Assembly (NCBI GenBank): GCA_965240325.2 | Contig: OZ251242.1 | Location: 496,001-560,000 of the forward strand | Direction of reading: 5' to 3' | DNA length: 64,000 nucleotides | Source of the DNA: Rebecca billardiae RCC1528 | Lineage: Eukaryota > Haptophyta | Shown here: in pieces, positions 1 to 12,358 of the stretch | Layout: each line of letters begins with the position of its first letter | Numbering within the stretch: position 1 is the first letter of the stretch | Position numbers and translations under genes: made by a program | Notes under the pieces: generated by a model | The model's input: the letters and a program-made list of their open reading frames with translations, nothing else | What the model was told of the DNA's origin: nothing | The model's database searches: none

Positions 1-109
1 GCGCCCTCCCCGCGCGGCGGCGGCGGCGGCGGCGGCGCGGCGGGCGGCGCGGCGGGCGGCGCGGCGGGGGGCGGCGTCGACGAGCGAGCGTGCAGCGGCG
101 CGGCGGCGT

Positions 110-161
<52 letters not shown>

Positions 162-1209
162 GACGCCGATGGCGGGCGCGTCCACGTCCGCGTCCGCGCG
201 TGACGACGAGCCGCAGCTGTGCGTGTGCACCGTCGCGTTCGTCCTCGAGACGCGCGCGGGAGCGGACGAGCCGCTCCGTCGCGCGTGCGCGCGCGCGGCC
301 GAGCAGCTGTCACGAGCGGTCGCCTATGAGCAGAGGACGGCGGTGGCGGCGGACGGGGAGGTCGGGCCCGGGTGCTTCGCGTCGGTGCTGACGGCGCCGC
401 CGGGCGCGCACGCCGCGCTCGCCAGCGCCGCCGCGAGCGCGGGCTCCTTCGGCGCGGCGCCACCGCTGGACGGCTGGCTGCCGCTGTCGCGCCGCGTACT
501 TGTGCCGAGCGCGGACCTAGGCGGCGCGCCGGGCGGCGGCGGCGGCGGCGTGCTCGACGGCGGCGGCATGCCGCCGCTCACGCCGCTTGCGAGCATGGGC
601 AGCGGGCTCGGCGCGGCGCGCGACCCGCAGCGCAGTGGCGCGCTGGCCGCCGCGGCGGCAGCCTATGCGCACGGCGGGCTTGGCGGCGCGCTGCCTGCGC
701 GCGGCGGCGCGCACGGTGGTTGCGGCGGCGGCGGCGGCGCGAGCGGCGGCGGCGGCGGCGGCGGGCGCTACCTCGAGCTCGAGCTGAGGCGGCTGCGCGC
801 GGCGCGCGCGCGGCACGCCGCGGGCATGTCCGCGCTCGCGCACGCCGCCGGCGCCGACGGCGCGGCGGGCGGCGGTGTGGGCGGCGCGGGGAGCAGCCCG
901 GTGGGGGCGGCGGGCGCGGCGGCGGCGTTGGGCGCGGCGGCGGGCGCGGCGGCGGCGGCGGGCGCGGCGTTGGGCGCGGCGGCGGCGTTGGGCGCGGCGG
1001 CGGGCGCGGCGGCGGGCGCGGCGGCGGGCGCGGATGCGCGGCAGACGCCGCACGCGCCGCACGCCGTGGCGCGCGCCGAGGCGGCGCGCCCCGACGCCGC
1101 GCTCAGCCTGGGCGCGGAGCGCGGCGGCGCGCTCGACGGGGCGAGCGGCGGCGGCGGCGGCGCGTGCGGCGCGGCCGAGGGCGGCGGTGGTGGCGCGCGC
1201 GCCGCTCAG

Positions 1210-1241
<32 letters not shown>

Positions 1242-2599
1242 GGCGGCGGGCTCGGCCGGCGCGGGGTGCCACGCCGCGCCGAGCGCGCGCGCGGCTCTCC
1301 GGCAGCTGGCGCTCGCGGAAGCGCTCTCGCCGCCGCCGCCGCCGCCGCCGGCCGCCGCGGCGGCGGCGGCGGCGGCGCACGCGAACGGCGCCGCAGGCGG
1401 CGCGGCCGCGGGCGGCGGCGGCGGCGGCGCGCCGAGCGCGCTGCCGCCGCCCGCCACGCCGGGCGGCGGCGCGGCGGGCGCGTGCGCGGCGTGCTGCGCG
1501 TGCGCGCAGCACGCGCACGCGGCGGGCGCGCCGGACGCGCTCGCCTCCGCGCTTGCGCCGTGGGCGGGCGGCATCGACCACTGTCTTCTCGTCGCGCTGG
1601 CGGTGTTGCGCGGCGCGCCCGCAACGAGAGTCTGGCTGAACGAGCGCGTGTCGATCTGGCTGCTTCCGCCGCACGCGGGGGCGTTCCGCGCGCCGCCCAC
1701 GGACCCGCGGCTGGCGGTGCCGCAGCAGCAGCCGCGAGGGCAGCCGCCGCAGCCGTCGACGCCGGGGATGGCGCCGCGCGGGGCCGCGGGCGCGGGCGCG
1801 CGCTCGCGCGCCGGCTCCGACGCCGCCACGCCGCCGCCGCCCGCGCGCCGCGCGCCCGCCGCCGCCGCCGCCGCGCGCTGGAGTGCCGAGGCGGAGGCGG
1901 CGGCGGCGGCGGCCGAAGCGCTCGGCATGCTCGAGCGCGCGCCGCCGCGCGCCGAGGGCGGCGCCGCCGCCGCCGGCGCGCCGCCCGGCGGCGCGCGCGC
2001 GGCGGCGGCGGCGGCCGGCGCGCCGCCCGGCGGCGCGCCGCCCTCGCGCGCCGCCGCGCACGCGGCCGCCGCGCGCGCCGCGGATCTGAGCTCGCTGCCG
2101 CCGCCGCTGCGCCAGCTCGCGCGGCTGCCGCTGCGCCCGCCGCCAGTCGACGCCGTGACGGGCCAGGCCCTCCTCCTCCGCCCGTACCACGCGCTCCTCC
2201 TCCTCTCCGACACCGCTCGTGTTCTGCGCGAGCTGCCGGCTGATTCCAGCCCGGCGCTTGTGCGCGTCGTGCGCGCGTGCTCGCCGCTCAAGTCTCTGGC
2301 GGAGCTGGCGCGCGAGACGGGCGTGTCGCTCCCCGAGATCGCGCTGGTGTGTGGGCACCTCGGTGCGCGGCGCGCCGTGCTGCGCCGTGCTGCGCGCCGT
2401 GGCTCGGCTGCGCCGCGCGCCGCGCGCCGAGCGCGCGTCCGCGCACTCGCGCACGCGCCGTGACATGCGCCCGCGCCGCGCCGCCCCCATGCCGCGGCCG
2501 CAGAGCGATGGGGTCGCGCGCGCATCATCCCCGCGCTCACGCGCCACGCCATCTACGTGCCGGTGGCGGCTGTGCCATCGCGGGCCGAGCAGCAGAACC

Positions 2600-2633
<34 letters not shown>

Positions 2634-3522
2634 GCTCGACGGGGCGAGCGGCGGCGGCGGCGGCGCGTGCGGCGCGGCCGAGGGCGGCGGTGGTGGCGGC
2701 GGCGGCGGGAGCGGCGGGCCCGAGGTGCTGGCGGGCCGTGCGTGCGCCGGCGGCGCGTCCGCCGGCGCGCGCGACGCCGCCGCCTCCCTCGCCCAGGCCG
2801 ACGAGGCCCAAACCGCCGCGCCCAGCCTCTTTCAGACTGACGAAATCCTCGGTGTCGCGGTGGGCGTATTGCTGGGCTCGGCGCCGCGGCCGCTTGGGTG
2901 GCACCTGCAGCTGCTGCCACCGGGGGCGGACCGGCAGGCGCGCTTCGTCAGCCTGGTGGTGGACCTGCTGCGCGCGGGGCTGATCGTCGAGCTCGCGGCG
3001 TACCCGCAGCTGCTCGCGCTCCCGCCGCCGCCGCCGCCGGAGCCGGCCGCAGCGGCCGCCGCGGCGGCCGCCGCCGCCGCGCCGGGCGCGCCGCCGCGCG
3101 CTGCGGCGTGCGCGCTGCCCGCGCCGCAGCCCGCGCCGACGGCGGCGGCGGCGGCGTCGCCCGCCAAGCGGCCGGCGGCGGGCTCGGCGCCGCCCGGCGC
3201 GGAGGGCGGCCTCGGCGGCGGCGGCGCCGGCGGCGCGCCCGCTCCCGCCGGCTCGGGCTGGCCCGGCCTCTCCCCCGCCGACGCGCTCTGCGCCGCACAG
3301 CGCAGGTACGCGCAGCTGTGCCGGCTGGCGCCTCTCCTCGACGGCCGCCACCGGCTGGAGGAATTGCTGTGGCGCGCGCGCGGGCTGTCGCGCGCCGAGC
3401 TGGAGGCGGTGCTCACGGTGGGGCCGGCGGGGTCGGAGGCGTGCGTGTGCACGTGCGTGCGCCCGGTGCGCGCGGGGGACGTCGCGGTGGGCGACGGCGG
3501 GGCGGTCGGGCTGGAGGAGTAG
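1..3522 (+). CDS. NPRL3: NPRL3-like GATOR1 complex subunit (5' partial)
   Basis: NPRL3 pairs with NPRL2 and DEPDC5 in GATOR1, the lysosomal GTPase-activating complex for Rag GTPases that restrains TORC1 when amino acids are scarce. Two exons are read: up to 2362 and 2504-3522, joined across a 141-bp GT-AG intron; splicing rebuilds the family's helix ending in W-G-(K/R)-A. Counting from the ATG at 169 (1070 aa; human about 570), landmarks are VAFVLETRAGAD near residue 20, WLNERVSIWLLPPH near 488, RPYHALLLLSD near 670 followed by SSPALVRVV, and DGRHRLEELL near 1010. The excess length is Gly/Ala linker, mainly residues 120-460. The frame stays open from base 1 to 169, and the N-terminal longin-type strands expected before the first block are absent, so an upstream exon probably lies outside the window. 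Identity is by motif recall, not alignment. Confidence 0.85.
1121..1195 (+). repeat. Intragenic 75-bp duplication, copy 1 (NPRL3 exon 1)
   Basis: About 75 bp here recurs, apparently identically, at 2622-2696 in the second exon of the same gene and in the same reading frame. Both copies encode a Gly-rich linker containing GGALDGASGG and ACGAAEGG. Confidence 0.8.
2622..2696 (+). repeat. Intragenic 75-bp duplication, copy 2 (NPRL3 exon 2)
   Basis: Second copy of the linker-coding segment at 1121-1195. Because the copies sit in different exons, simple slippage of the flanking GGC repeat does not explain them; a local duplication or conversion event does. Confidence 0.8.
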
Positions 3523-3787
3523 CGGCCGCGCGGCGCGCACTGAGCGACGGTTCGTCCGCGCGCATTTTTCAATCGTCAATCAAAGTCGCCGAGTCGTCGC
3601 GCGCGAGAAATGAATCCGGGCGACCGACGCTGATTTCTACTCGAATAAAGAAAATTCAAAAAAAAGCGCGGGCGGCCGCCGCCATCTTGCCAGCCTCCCC
3701 CGCAAGCGGAGGCCCCGCGGCCGCGAGCACAGCGCCAGCGCATCACCGCGCCCCGCCGATCGAGCGCCCACGCGCAGCGAGGCAGCG
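3523..3787 (+). promoter_or_regulatory. NPRL3 3' flank and HEATR5 upstream region, with AATAAA signal
   Basis: The 265-bp gap contains a canonical AATAAA at 3644-3649 followed by an A-rich stretch, about 120 bp after the NPRL3 stop, so it probably serves as the NPRL3 polyadenylation signal. The remaining roughly 130 bp must hold the HEATR5 promoter and 5' leader. No TATA box is evident. Confidence 0.5.
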
Positions 3788-6700
3788 ATGAGCAGCGCGC
3801 TGGAGCAGGCGCTCGCGGCGCTGGAGCAGCAGGCGCAGGCGGCGGCGAGCAAGCCGCCGGGCAAGGCCGACGCGGCGGGCCCGCCCAAGGGCTCGGCGCG
3901 CCGGCTGCAGCTGCTGTCCGAGGTCGAGCGCCGGCTGCGCGTCGAGGAGCGGCCGACGGTGGAGGCGGCGCAGCCGGAGGTGGAGCGCGTGCTCGCGCTG
4001 ACGCTGCCCGTCGCGAACGGCCCCGTCCTCCGCCGCCAGCTCGCGCGCTGCTACGCCGTGCTGTACGAGCGCGGCGCGCGCACGACCATGTACGCCGTGA
4101 CGGGGAACCTTCTCAACAGCCTCGGCGCCAAGGCGGCGGGCGGCGGCGCGGGCGGGCTGGGCGCGGCGGCGGGGAGCGCGACGGGGCGCGCGGCGATGGC
4201 GCAGGTCCTCGGCGGGCTGTGCGAGGCGCACGGCGACGCCATGTCCTCCATCGTGCGCGAGGCGACGCTCGTCCTCATCCGGTTTGCCAAGACGACAAAT
4301 GGTCCGGCCGATCTGCCGGTCCGGCTGGCGGCGCTGGAGGGGCTGCGCGGCGGGCTGGCGGGGGCGGGGCGGCGCGCGCTGCCCGTGCAGGCGCAGCTCG
4401 AGGCGATCAAGCTGCTCCGCTCCATCGCCTCCGCCGCGCCGAGCGCTGCCGGCGCCGCCGGCGGCGCCGCGGCCGGCGGCAAGGGCGCCGCGGCCGTCGC
4501 GCCCTCGTCACAGGCGCAGGACGAGAGCCTCAAGTGCGCGGCGCTGCAGTGCTGCCCGCCGCTGGTGAGCTGCTCGGAGGACGTGTGGGAGGGCGCGGCC
4601 GAGCCGCTCGAGTCGACCGTCACCCTCTGCGTCAAGGTGCCGCGCCGCGCCCTAACCCTAACTCTAAACGCCCTAACCCTAACCCTCAGCCTAACTCTAA
4701 ACACCCTCACCCTAACCCTCAGCCGCCCGCTCTGCGCTGCGCCGCGCGCGCCGCCGCCGCGCCGCCGCCGCGCCGCCGCCGCGCCGCGCGCCGCCGCCCG
4801 CGCCGCTCACGCGCCGCGCTCGCGCCGCCGCGCTGCTCGCCGCCGCGCGCGCAGTGCCTCGACGACCCGCTCCCCGCAGTGCGCTCCACCGCGTCACGCT
4901 GCCTCGCCGAGCTCCTGGCGCACGCCGCCGCCGAGGGGTCCTTCCCCGCGTCGCGCGTGCCGACGCTGCCGTCGTCGCGATCGCAGTCGTTCTCCGCGGG
5001 CGGCGGCGGCGGCGGCGGCCCGGCCGGGCTGGTGCGGCAGCGCTCGGACTCGGGCGCGGTGGGCGGCGGCGGCGGCGGCGCGGGCGGCGGCGGCGGGCTC
5101 AAGCTCGGCGGCTTCCGCCTGTCGGACGCGCTCTCGATCCGCGGCGCCGCCGGCGGCGCGGCGGGCGGCTCGGGCGGCGGCGCGGCCGGCGCGCTCGGCG
5201 TCGCCGGCGACGTCGCGACCGTGCCGTTCCAGGCGTGCCTGAACCTTCTCGGAAACTTCTTCGGCGCAAAGGCGACCAGCCTGGAGGCGCGGCTCGGGCT
5301 GAGTTCCGCGTATGTGCAGTTACTCACGTCAGTAAGCCGCGCGACGCGCGAGCAGCACTGCGAGTGGGCGCTCGGGCACGTGCTCGCGCTCGCCGAGCGC
5401 GCGGCGGCGCACGCGGCCGCGCTGCCGTGCGCGGCGACCGTGCTGCGCCGCGGGCTGTGCGAGGTCCTCTCGGAGCGCGGCCAGCTCGTGCTGTGTCGCG
5501 CGCTTGCGACCGTGGTCGCGCGCGCGCCCGACGCGGACGTCTCGCCCGCCGTGCTCGTGCTCGCGCTGCGCGAGCTGTCGCACCAGCTGCTGTCGTTGCG
5601 CGACGCGGCGGCGGACGTGCGGCCGCTGCTGCTGGGCGGCGGTGCTGGTGGCGGCGGCGGCGGCGCGAAGCCGCCCGGCGGCGGCAGGCGCTCTGCGGAC
5701 GCACCGCCCAAGGCGCTGCTCGCGCTTACCGCGCACGGCAGCGCCGCCGTGCGCCTCGCCGCCGCCGGCTGCCTGCGCGCGCTCGCGATCGCGCAGCCCG
5801 CCGCGCTGGCGTCGCTGCTCGAGGCCACGCTGAACGCGCTGATGATTGCGCACGCGGACCTGGCGACCGCGGCGGCGGCGGTGGGCGGCGGCGACCGCGG
5901 CGCGGACGGCGGCGCGGACCGCGGCGGCGCGCGCCACGCCGCGCTCGACGCGCTCTGCGCGCACGCGCACGCCGTCGCCGCCCTCACCTCCGCCGTCGCC
6001 GACACGCCGCTTGGCTGCCCGCCCGAGCTGCCGACCGCCGTGCTCTCGTCCGCGGAGGCGCTGCTCAGCGCGGGAGGCGAGCGGCGCGGCGCGTCGTGCT
6101 GGCTGCTGCTGGGCGCGCTGCTCACGTTGGGCGTCGACTGGGTCGGGCACCGCGCGCGGCTCGCCACGCTGTATGGCCTCTGGAAGTCGGCGCTCGCGCA
6201 CAAAGTGTCCAAGGCCGCGCCGCGCACCGAGCTCGAGTCGCAGCTGCGCACGCGCGCGGACGCGCTGCGCGCGGTGGTGACGTTCGTCGAGCGGCTGCCC
6301 GAGCTGGTCACCGCTGGCTTTGTCAAGCCGCTGCTGGTGCAGTTGCTCCCGCCTAACCTCTCGCTGTTGTCGCTCGTGCGCGCGCACGAGGCCGCGGCCG
6401 CGCCGTCGCTGCAGGCGACGGCGCGCGCGTTCCGCGCGCAGCTCTTCGCGCTCGTGTGCCTGCTGCCGCGCCAGGCGCTGTCCGCCAAGCTGCTCAACGC
6501 GGTGCGGCGCGGCGCCGCGCCGCGCGGCGCGCCGCCGACGACCACCCACCGCGCGCGCGCGGCGCGCGCGCGCACGCCGTGGCGCGTGCGGCGCGCGAGA
6601 GCGCGTGCTGAGCGCGCGCGCTGCCCCGCGCCCGCGCCACGCGCCCGCGCCGACACCGCGCAGGTGGTGCCGCACGCGCTCGCCGACGTGATCCTAGACT

Positions 6701-9175
6701 CTGTGGGACACGCGGGCCAGTGGCTGCGCGCCCTCCTTTCGCAGGAGTGGGCGACGAGCGCGCACGAGGCCGGTGCGGCCGGCGGAGGCGTCGGCTATGC
6801 CGCCGCCACGTCCGCGCGCCGGCGGATCAGCGTGACGCTCGGCGGCGGCGGCGGCGGCGGCGGCGCGCGGCGCGGCGGGCTCGTCTGCTACGCCGCGGCG
6901 GAGAGCGAAGTGGAGGCGAGGTGCGCGCGCGCGCGATCCCTCGCGCGCGCGACGCCCCCGACCAGAGCGCGCGCGCGCTCACGCCACAGGCTCTCACGCG
7001 CGCACTCGCCCGCGGCGCGCTCGGCGCGGCGCGCGCCCGCGACGCTCGCTCGGCGGTTGGCGCTCGGCGCTCGGCGGCTGGCGCGCGCAGTCTGAACCTC
7101 GAGGAGACGGTGAGCGGCGCGGTGGACGCGCTCTCGGCCGACCGCTGCCCGTGGCTCGCGCCGCTGGGGGCGGAGCGGCCGCTTGGCGCGGCGTGCGTGA
7201 CAGACGCGCGGCCGGGCGGCGGCGGCAAGGGCGGCGGCGGCGGCGGCAAGGGCGGCGGCGGCGGGCGCGCGGCGGCGGACGGCGCGGACGACGGCGGCGC
7301 CGCGCCCGCGCCGCCGCTGATCGGCGGCGTCACCGCGCTGAGCGAGGGCTCCCCCACGGTCGAATCTGCCTGCCAGCTCCTGGCGCGCATGTTTGCCCTC
7401 CAGGGCGTGGACACGCGCCGGCAGCTGCTCGAGCACCTCGCCTCCGCCGTACGCGCCGCGCCACGACGCGACGCGCGGCCGCGACGCGACGCGACGCGAC
7501 GCGACGCGACGCGACGCGACGTGACGCGACGCGACGAGACGCGCGGCCGCGCCGCTCCGCGCCGTGGGAGCGCGCGTGTGCGCGTGCGCGCGCCCGCCGC
7601 CGAGCCGCCTTGCGCCCGCCCCCCCTCCTCGCCGCGCGCGCGCGCGCGCGCGCGCGCACGCGACGCAACGCGCCCGCGCTGCGCAGGCGCAGCCGTCGCG
7701 CATCGTCACCGTCGCCTCGCGCGCCGCGCCGTCGTCCTTCTTCGGCGCGGTGGGCGGCGGCGGCGAGTCCGGCCGCGTCGAGCGCGTGGAGACGTCGGCG
7801 GTCGCGCTCAACACGGCGGCGGTGCTGCTCGGCGCGCTGCTCGAGATCGCGTCCGCAGGCGGCGGCGCCGACGGGCTGCTGGCCGGCATCGCGCCGCCGG
7901 CGACCGAGGAGGCGGAGGCGGGCGGCGGCGGCGGCGGCGGCGCGTCGGGCGGCGCCGACGCCGTGTTTGCGCCGCTGTGGGCGCGGCTGCTCGAACTGCT
8001 CGCCGACCCGTGCCCGGTTGTGCGCGTGTCTGCCGCCGAGGCCGTCGCACTGTGGGCGCGCGCGCTCGGCGCGCACAGCGGCGGGCTCGGGCTGCTGCTG
8101 CGGCTCGGCCGCGCGGCGGAGGGCGCGCTGCAGGCCAAGTCGACGCACGCGCGCGCCGGGCTCGCGCTCGCGCTCGGCTGCACGCACGCGCAGCTCGGCG
8201 CGGTGCTGTGCACCACGCAGCTGCCAGCCTCCGTCTCGCTCCTGCACGCGCTCGCGCGCGACCCTTCCGACGCGGTGCGCGAGGCCGCGCTCCACGCGCT
8301 CTTCTTGCTCGCTGACTCGGCGGGCGGCGGCTTTGACCAGCACGTGCGCGCGACGATGACGATGATGACCTCGCTGCTGCTCGCCGAGCCCACGGACCAG
8401 GCGGAGGGCGTGCGCCGCGCGACGCTGCGGCTCGTGCGCGCGACGCTCGGCGCGCTCTCTGCCGACACGGCGCGCGCCTCCTCCGAGCGCCTCGTCTGCC
8501 TGGTACTGTGCGAGGCCGCGCGCGGCGCGGCCGCGTCGGCGCGCGGCGGCTCCGAGCGCGCGGCCGCGTCCGCCGCGCTCGCGATCGAGCACACGCGCGT
8601 GCTCGGCCAGATCGCGGTGCTCGCGCCGCACGCGCTGCCGCCCGCCATCGACTCGCTGCCGCCCCTCGAGCTGCTGCTGCGCCGCGCGTGCCACCCGCAC
8701 CCGCACCTGCGCCGCGCGGCGAGCTGCGCCATCGTGCAGCTCTCGGAGTGCGGCGCGTTGCAGCTGGGCAGCGGCGGCGGCGGCGGCGGCGGCGGCGATG
8801 CCGAGCGGCAGCTGTCGGCGGGCGCCGCCGCGTCCGCCGAGCCCGGGCTGAGTGCGCTCATCGTCGGCGCGCGGCTGCTGCAGCGCATCGACTCGGAGGA
8901 GGACGTGGCCTCGCTGCACGACGCGAAGCTCACGCTCATCCGGCTGCTGGACGCGGCGCTCGGCGAGGCGGGCGCGGCGGCGGACGGCGCGGACGCGGCG
9001 GTGGAGGGCGAGGCCGCGCAGGCGCGCGCACAGGCGCACGCGGGCGCGGCGGGCGGCGCTGCGCTCGTTGCGCTCGAGGCGCGACGCGCCGACGCGCACG
9101 CCGACGCGCACGCCGCGGTCGGCGCGTGGCTCGACCTGCTGCGCGAGGCCGTGAACGGCAAGCTCCGCGCCAACG

Positions 9176-9209
<34 letters not shown>

Positions 9210-12200
9210 GCAGGACGATCCTACCGACTTGGACGAGGACGACGAGGACGCGCGCCGCCGCGCCAAGGCGGCGCAGATTGCGCGCGACGAGGCCGCGCAG
9301 CTCGCGGACGCGGGCGCGCGCTGGCAGACGCGGCTGTTCGCGCTCGAGTGCTTCTCGCGCGCGCTCGGCGCGCTCGGCTGCGCGGCCGCGGCGCGCGCGG
9401 CGCGCCGCGCCGCAAGCGCGGCCGGGTGCGCGCTGCTTGCGCCGATGTCGCGCGCGGCGCGCACCAACCTCGATTCCGGCGTGCCGCCGCCGCCGCTGTG
9501 CGCCCTCGCGATGGCGGCCGAGTGGGTGGTCGCCGCGCGCGCCGCGGAGGCGATCGCTGTCGCCTTCACCGCCGCCACGTCGCACCTGGAGCCCATCCAG
9601 CCCGAGGGCCTGCTGCTGCTCGAGATGCTCACCAGATTGCTGCGCGGTGTGTGCGCGCGTGCGTGCGCGCGCGTGCGTGCGCGTGCGTGCGTGTGCGCGC
9701 GCGCGCGCGTGCGCGCGCGTGCGTGCGCGTGTGTGCGTGTGCGTGCGCGTGCGCGTGTGCGCGCGCGTGCGCGTGTGTGCGCGTGCGTGCGTGCGCGCGT
9801 GCGTGCGCGCGTGCGTGCGTGTGTGCGCGCGTGCGTGCGTGTGTGCGCGCGTGTGTGCGCGCGTGTGTGCGCGCGTGCGTGCGTGTGTGCGCGCGTGTGT
9901 GCGCGCGTGTGTGCGCGCGTGCGTGCGTGTGTGCGCGCGCGTGTGCGCGCGTGCATCCCCCGCCCGGCCGCCGCCGCCGCTCACTGCTGCCGCCGCCCCG
10001 CGCCGCGCGTCGCCCTCCGCGCCGCGCCGCGCGCGCGGCCCGCAGGCGTGCCCGACCCGCACGCGCCCACGCAGCCGCTGCTCGCGCTGTATGCCGCGCA
10101 GCTCGGCGCGGCGCTCCGCCCCGCCACCGCCGCGGGCGCGCCGCCCGCCACCGCCGCGGCTGGGTACTCGCTTGTGGCCACCTACCTCTGCTGCGTGCTC
10201 GACCCGTTCTGCGCGGGCGCGGCGGCGGGCGCGCCGGCCGGCGGGAGCGGCGGCGGCGGCGGCGGCGGCGGTGAGAGCGTGGAGGCGGTGTCGGTGGGCG
10301 TGGCGGCGCGCGCGGTGCCCGGCGCGTCCGACGAGCCCACGCCGATGCCGTCCAAGGGCGGCGTCGACGCCGTGCTGCTGCGCAAGCTCGTGACTCACCT
10401 CACCGCCCCTCTGAGTGCGGTCGCGGCCGGCGGCGGCGGCGGCGGCTCGGCCGGCAGCGCCAGCGGCGGCGGCGGCGCGCGCTCCGGTCTCGCCGCGCTG
10501 CGCTCGCTGCGCTTCCCCGCCTTCTCCGACGCGGCCGGCTTCCTCGTGCAGCTCGCCATCGTCGACGCGAACGCGGCGCTCTGGCGCGCGGCGCACGCCA
10601 TGTCGCGCGCGCTCGAGCTCGGCGCGGCGAGCGGCGACGGCGCGCCGCTCGAGGCGGCGCTCGCGCTGCTGCGGCCGCACGCGGCTGAGCTGCGCGCGGC
10701 GTGGCGCGGCGTCGTGGCTGACTACGCGCGGCTCTCCGCGCTCACGCCCTCCGCGCGCCGCGCGTCCGCCGGCACCTTCTTCGACGCGCTCACCGCCTCG
10801 GCGATGCGCGAGCCACTCGGCCGCGCGCACGGCGCCGCGCTCGCGGCGCTGGTCGAGGTGGGCGCGATCTCGGGGCAGATCTCGGCCGAATCTGCATGGG
10901 GCGACGCGCGCGGCGGCGGCAGCCCGCGCGGCGCGGCGGCTGACTCGCCGCGCGCGGGCGACCGCGCGGACGCCGCGCCGCTCGGCGCGGGCGCGGCGGG
11001 CGAGCTCACTCTCATCGTCGGGCTGTGTGCGCGCGCGCTCATCGCCGCGGCGGGCGGCGGGAGCGGCGGCGGGGCCGCGGCCGCCGCCGGCGGCGGCGGC
11101 GGCGGCGGCGGCGGTTCGGTGCTGCTGGCGCCGCCGCAGCTGTACGCGGCCGTGCTCGAGGCCGCGCTCAAGGGCGGCTTCCTGCGCCGCGCGGCGGAGG
11201 CGGGGGCGCTCCCGCCCACCCACGTTCTCGAGTTGGCGCAGCTGGTCGCGCAGCTGCCGGCCGCTCTGCTCTCGGCGTCGGGGCCGCCGGCGGGCGCGCA
11301 CGGCCGCGGCGCGCTGTCGGTGGACACGGTGGCGGCGCTGGCGGCGGCGCTCGTCGGCGCCGCGTGCGAGTGCGCGCCGCTCGCGCGCGCGCTGCGCTGC
11401 ACGCCCGCGCCCGCGCCCGTGCTCGCCACGCCCGCCGCGCCGCACGCCGCCGCCGCGCCGCTCGTCCCTCCCAGTCCCGCCGAGCCCGCCGCCGCCGCCA
11501 GCTGCGGCGAGGCGGTGGCCAGTGCGGTGCTGTCGTGCCTCGCCGGGCCCATGCGCGCGCACATGCGCGCACCCGCGCCGCTCGGCGGCGGCGGCGAGCT
11601 GTGCGTGTGGGCGGCGGGCAAGCCGGTGCGTGCCGGCGCGGTGGCGCGCGCCGAGCCGCGCCGCGCGCGCCACCGCCCGCGCCACCGCCCGCGCCGCGCC
11701 TCACGCGCGCCACCGCGCCGCCGCGCGCGCGCGCACGCGCACAGGCTGGCGAGGCGGCGCGCCCGCTGCGCGCGCTCGACTCGCGCGCCGCCGCCGCGGA
11801 CGACGGCGCGCCCGTCGACTCGGGCCGCGCGCACGTGCGCGTGCTGTGCGAGTGCGCGGCCGCGCTCACGCGCCTGCCCGCGCTGCTGCCGCGCGCGCGC
11901 CGCGGGGGCCACCTGGCGCTGCTGCTCGCCGCACCGCTGGAGCTCGCGGCGGGCGGCGCGGTGGCGGAGCCGGCGGAGCTGGCCACGCTCGTGATCGCGC
12001 CGCTGCGCCAGCTGCTCGCCAGCGCCGCCGCCGGCGCGGACGGCGCCGACGCCGACGCAGACGCCGACGCCGACGCCGACGCCGACGGCGGCGGCGGCGG
12101 CGGCGGCGGCGGTTTGGATTTTGGCGGCGACGGCGCGCGCGCGCGCTCGACGCTGCTCGCCGCCTTTGGCACGGCCGTGGCTCTGTGCGAGGCCGCGGCG

Positions 12201-12326
12201 GAGGAGGCGGCGCGCTCGCCCCCGCCGCCGGGCGCGCCCGAGCCGCCCGACGCCGCGCCGAGCCCCGCCGCCGCCGCGTGCGCGCTCGCGCTCGCGCTCG
12301 CGGCCGCTGCGCCCTTCGTTCCGCTG

Positions 12327-12358
<32 letters not shown>

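Noticed and set aside
517-3579. 1020-codon minus-strand open frame opposite NPRL3
   Set aside because: It is a by-product of GGC/GCC repeats lacking stop codons; its translation is Arg/Ala low complexity and the plus strand has clear NPRL3 motifs.
6888-11685. Minus-strand open frames of 1022 and 1451 codons opposite HEATR5
   Set aside because: They are antisense of a well-supported gene and include His-Thr-Ala-Arg translation of the GCGT intron tract; no domain is recognisable.
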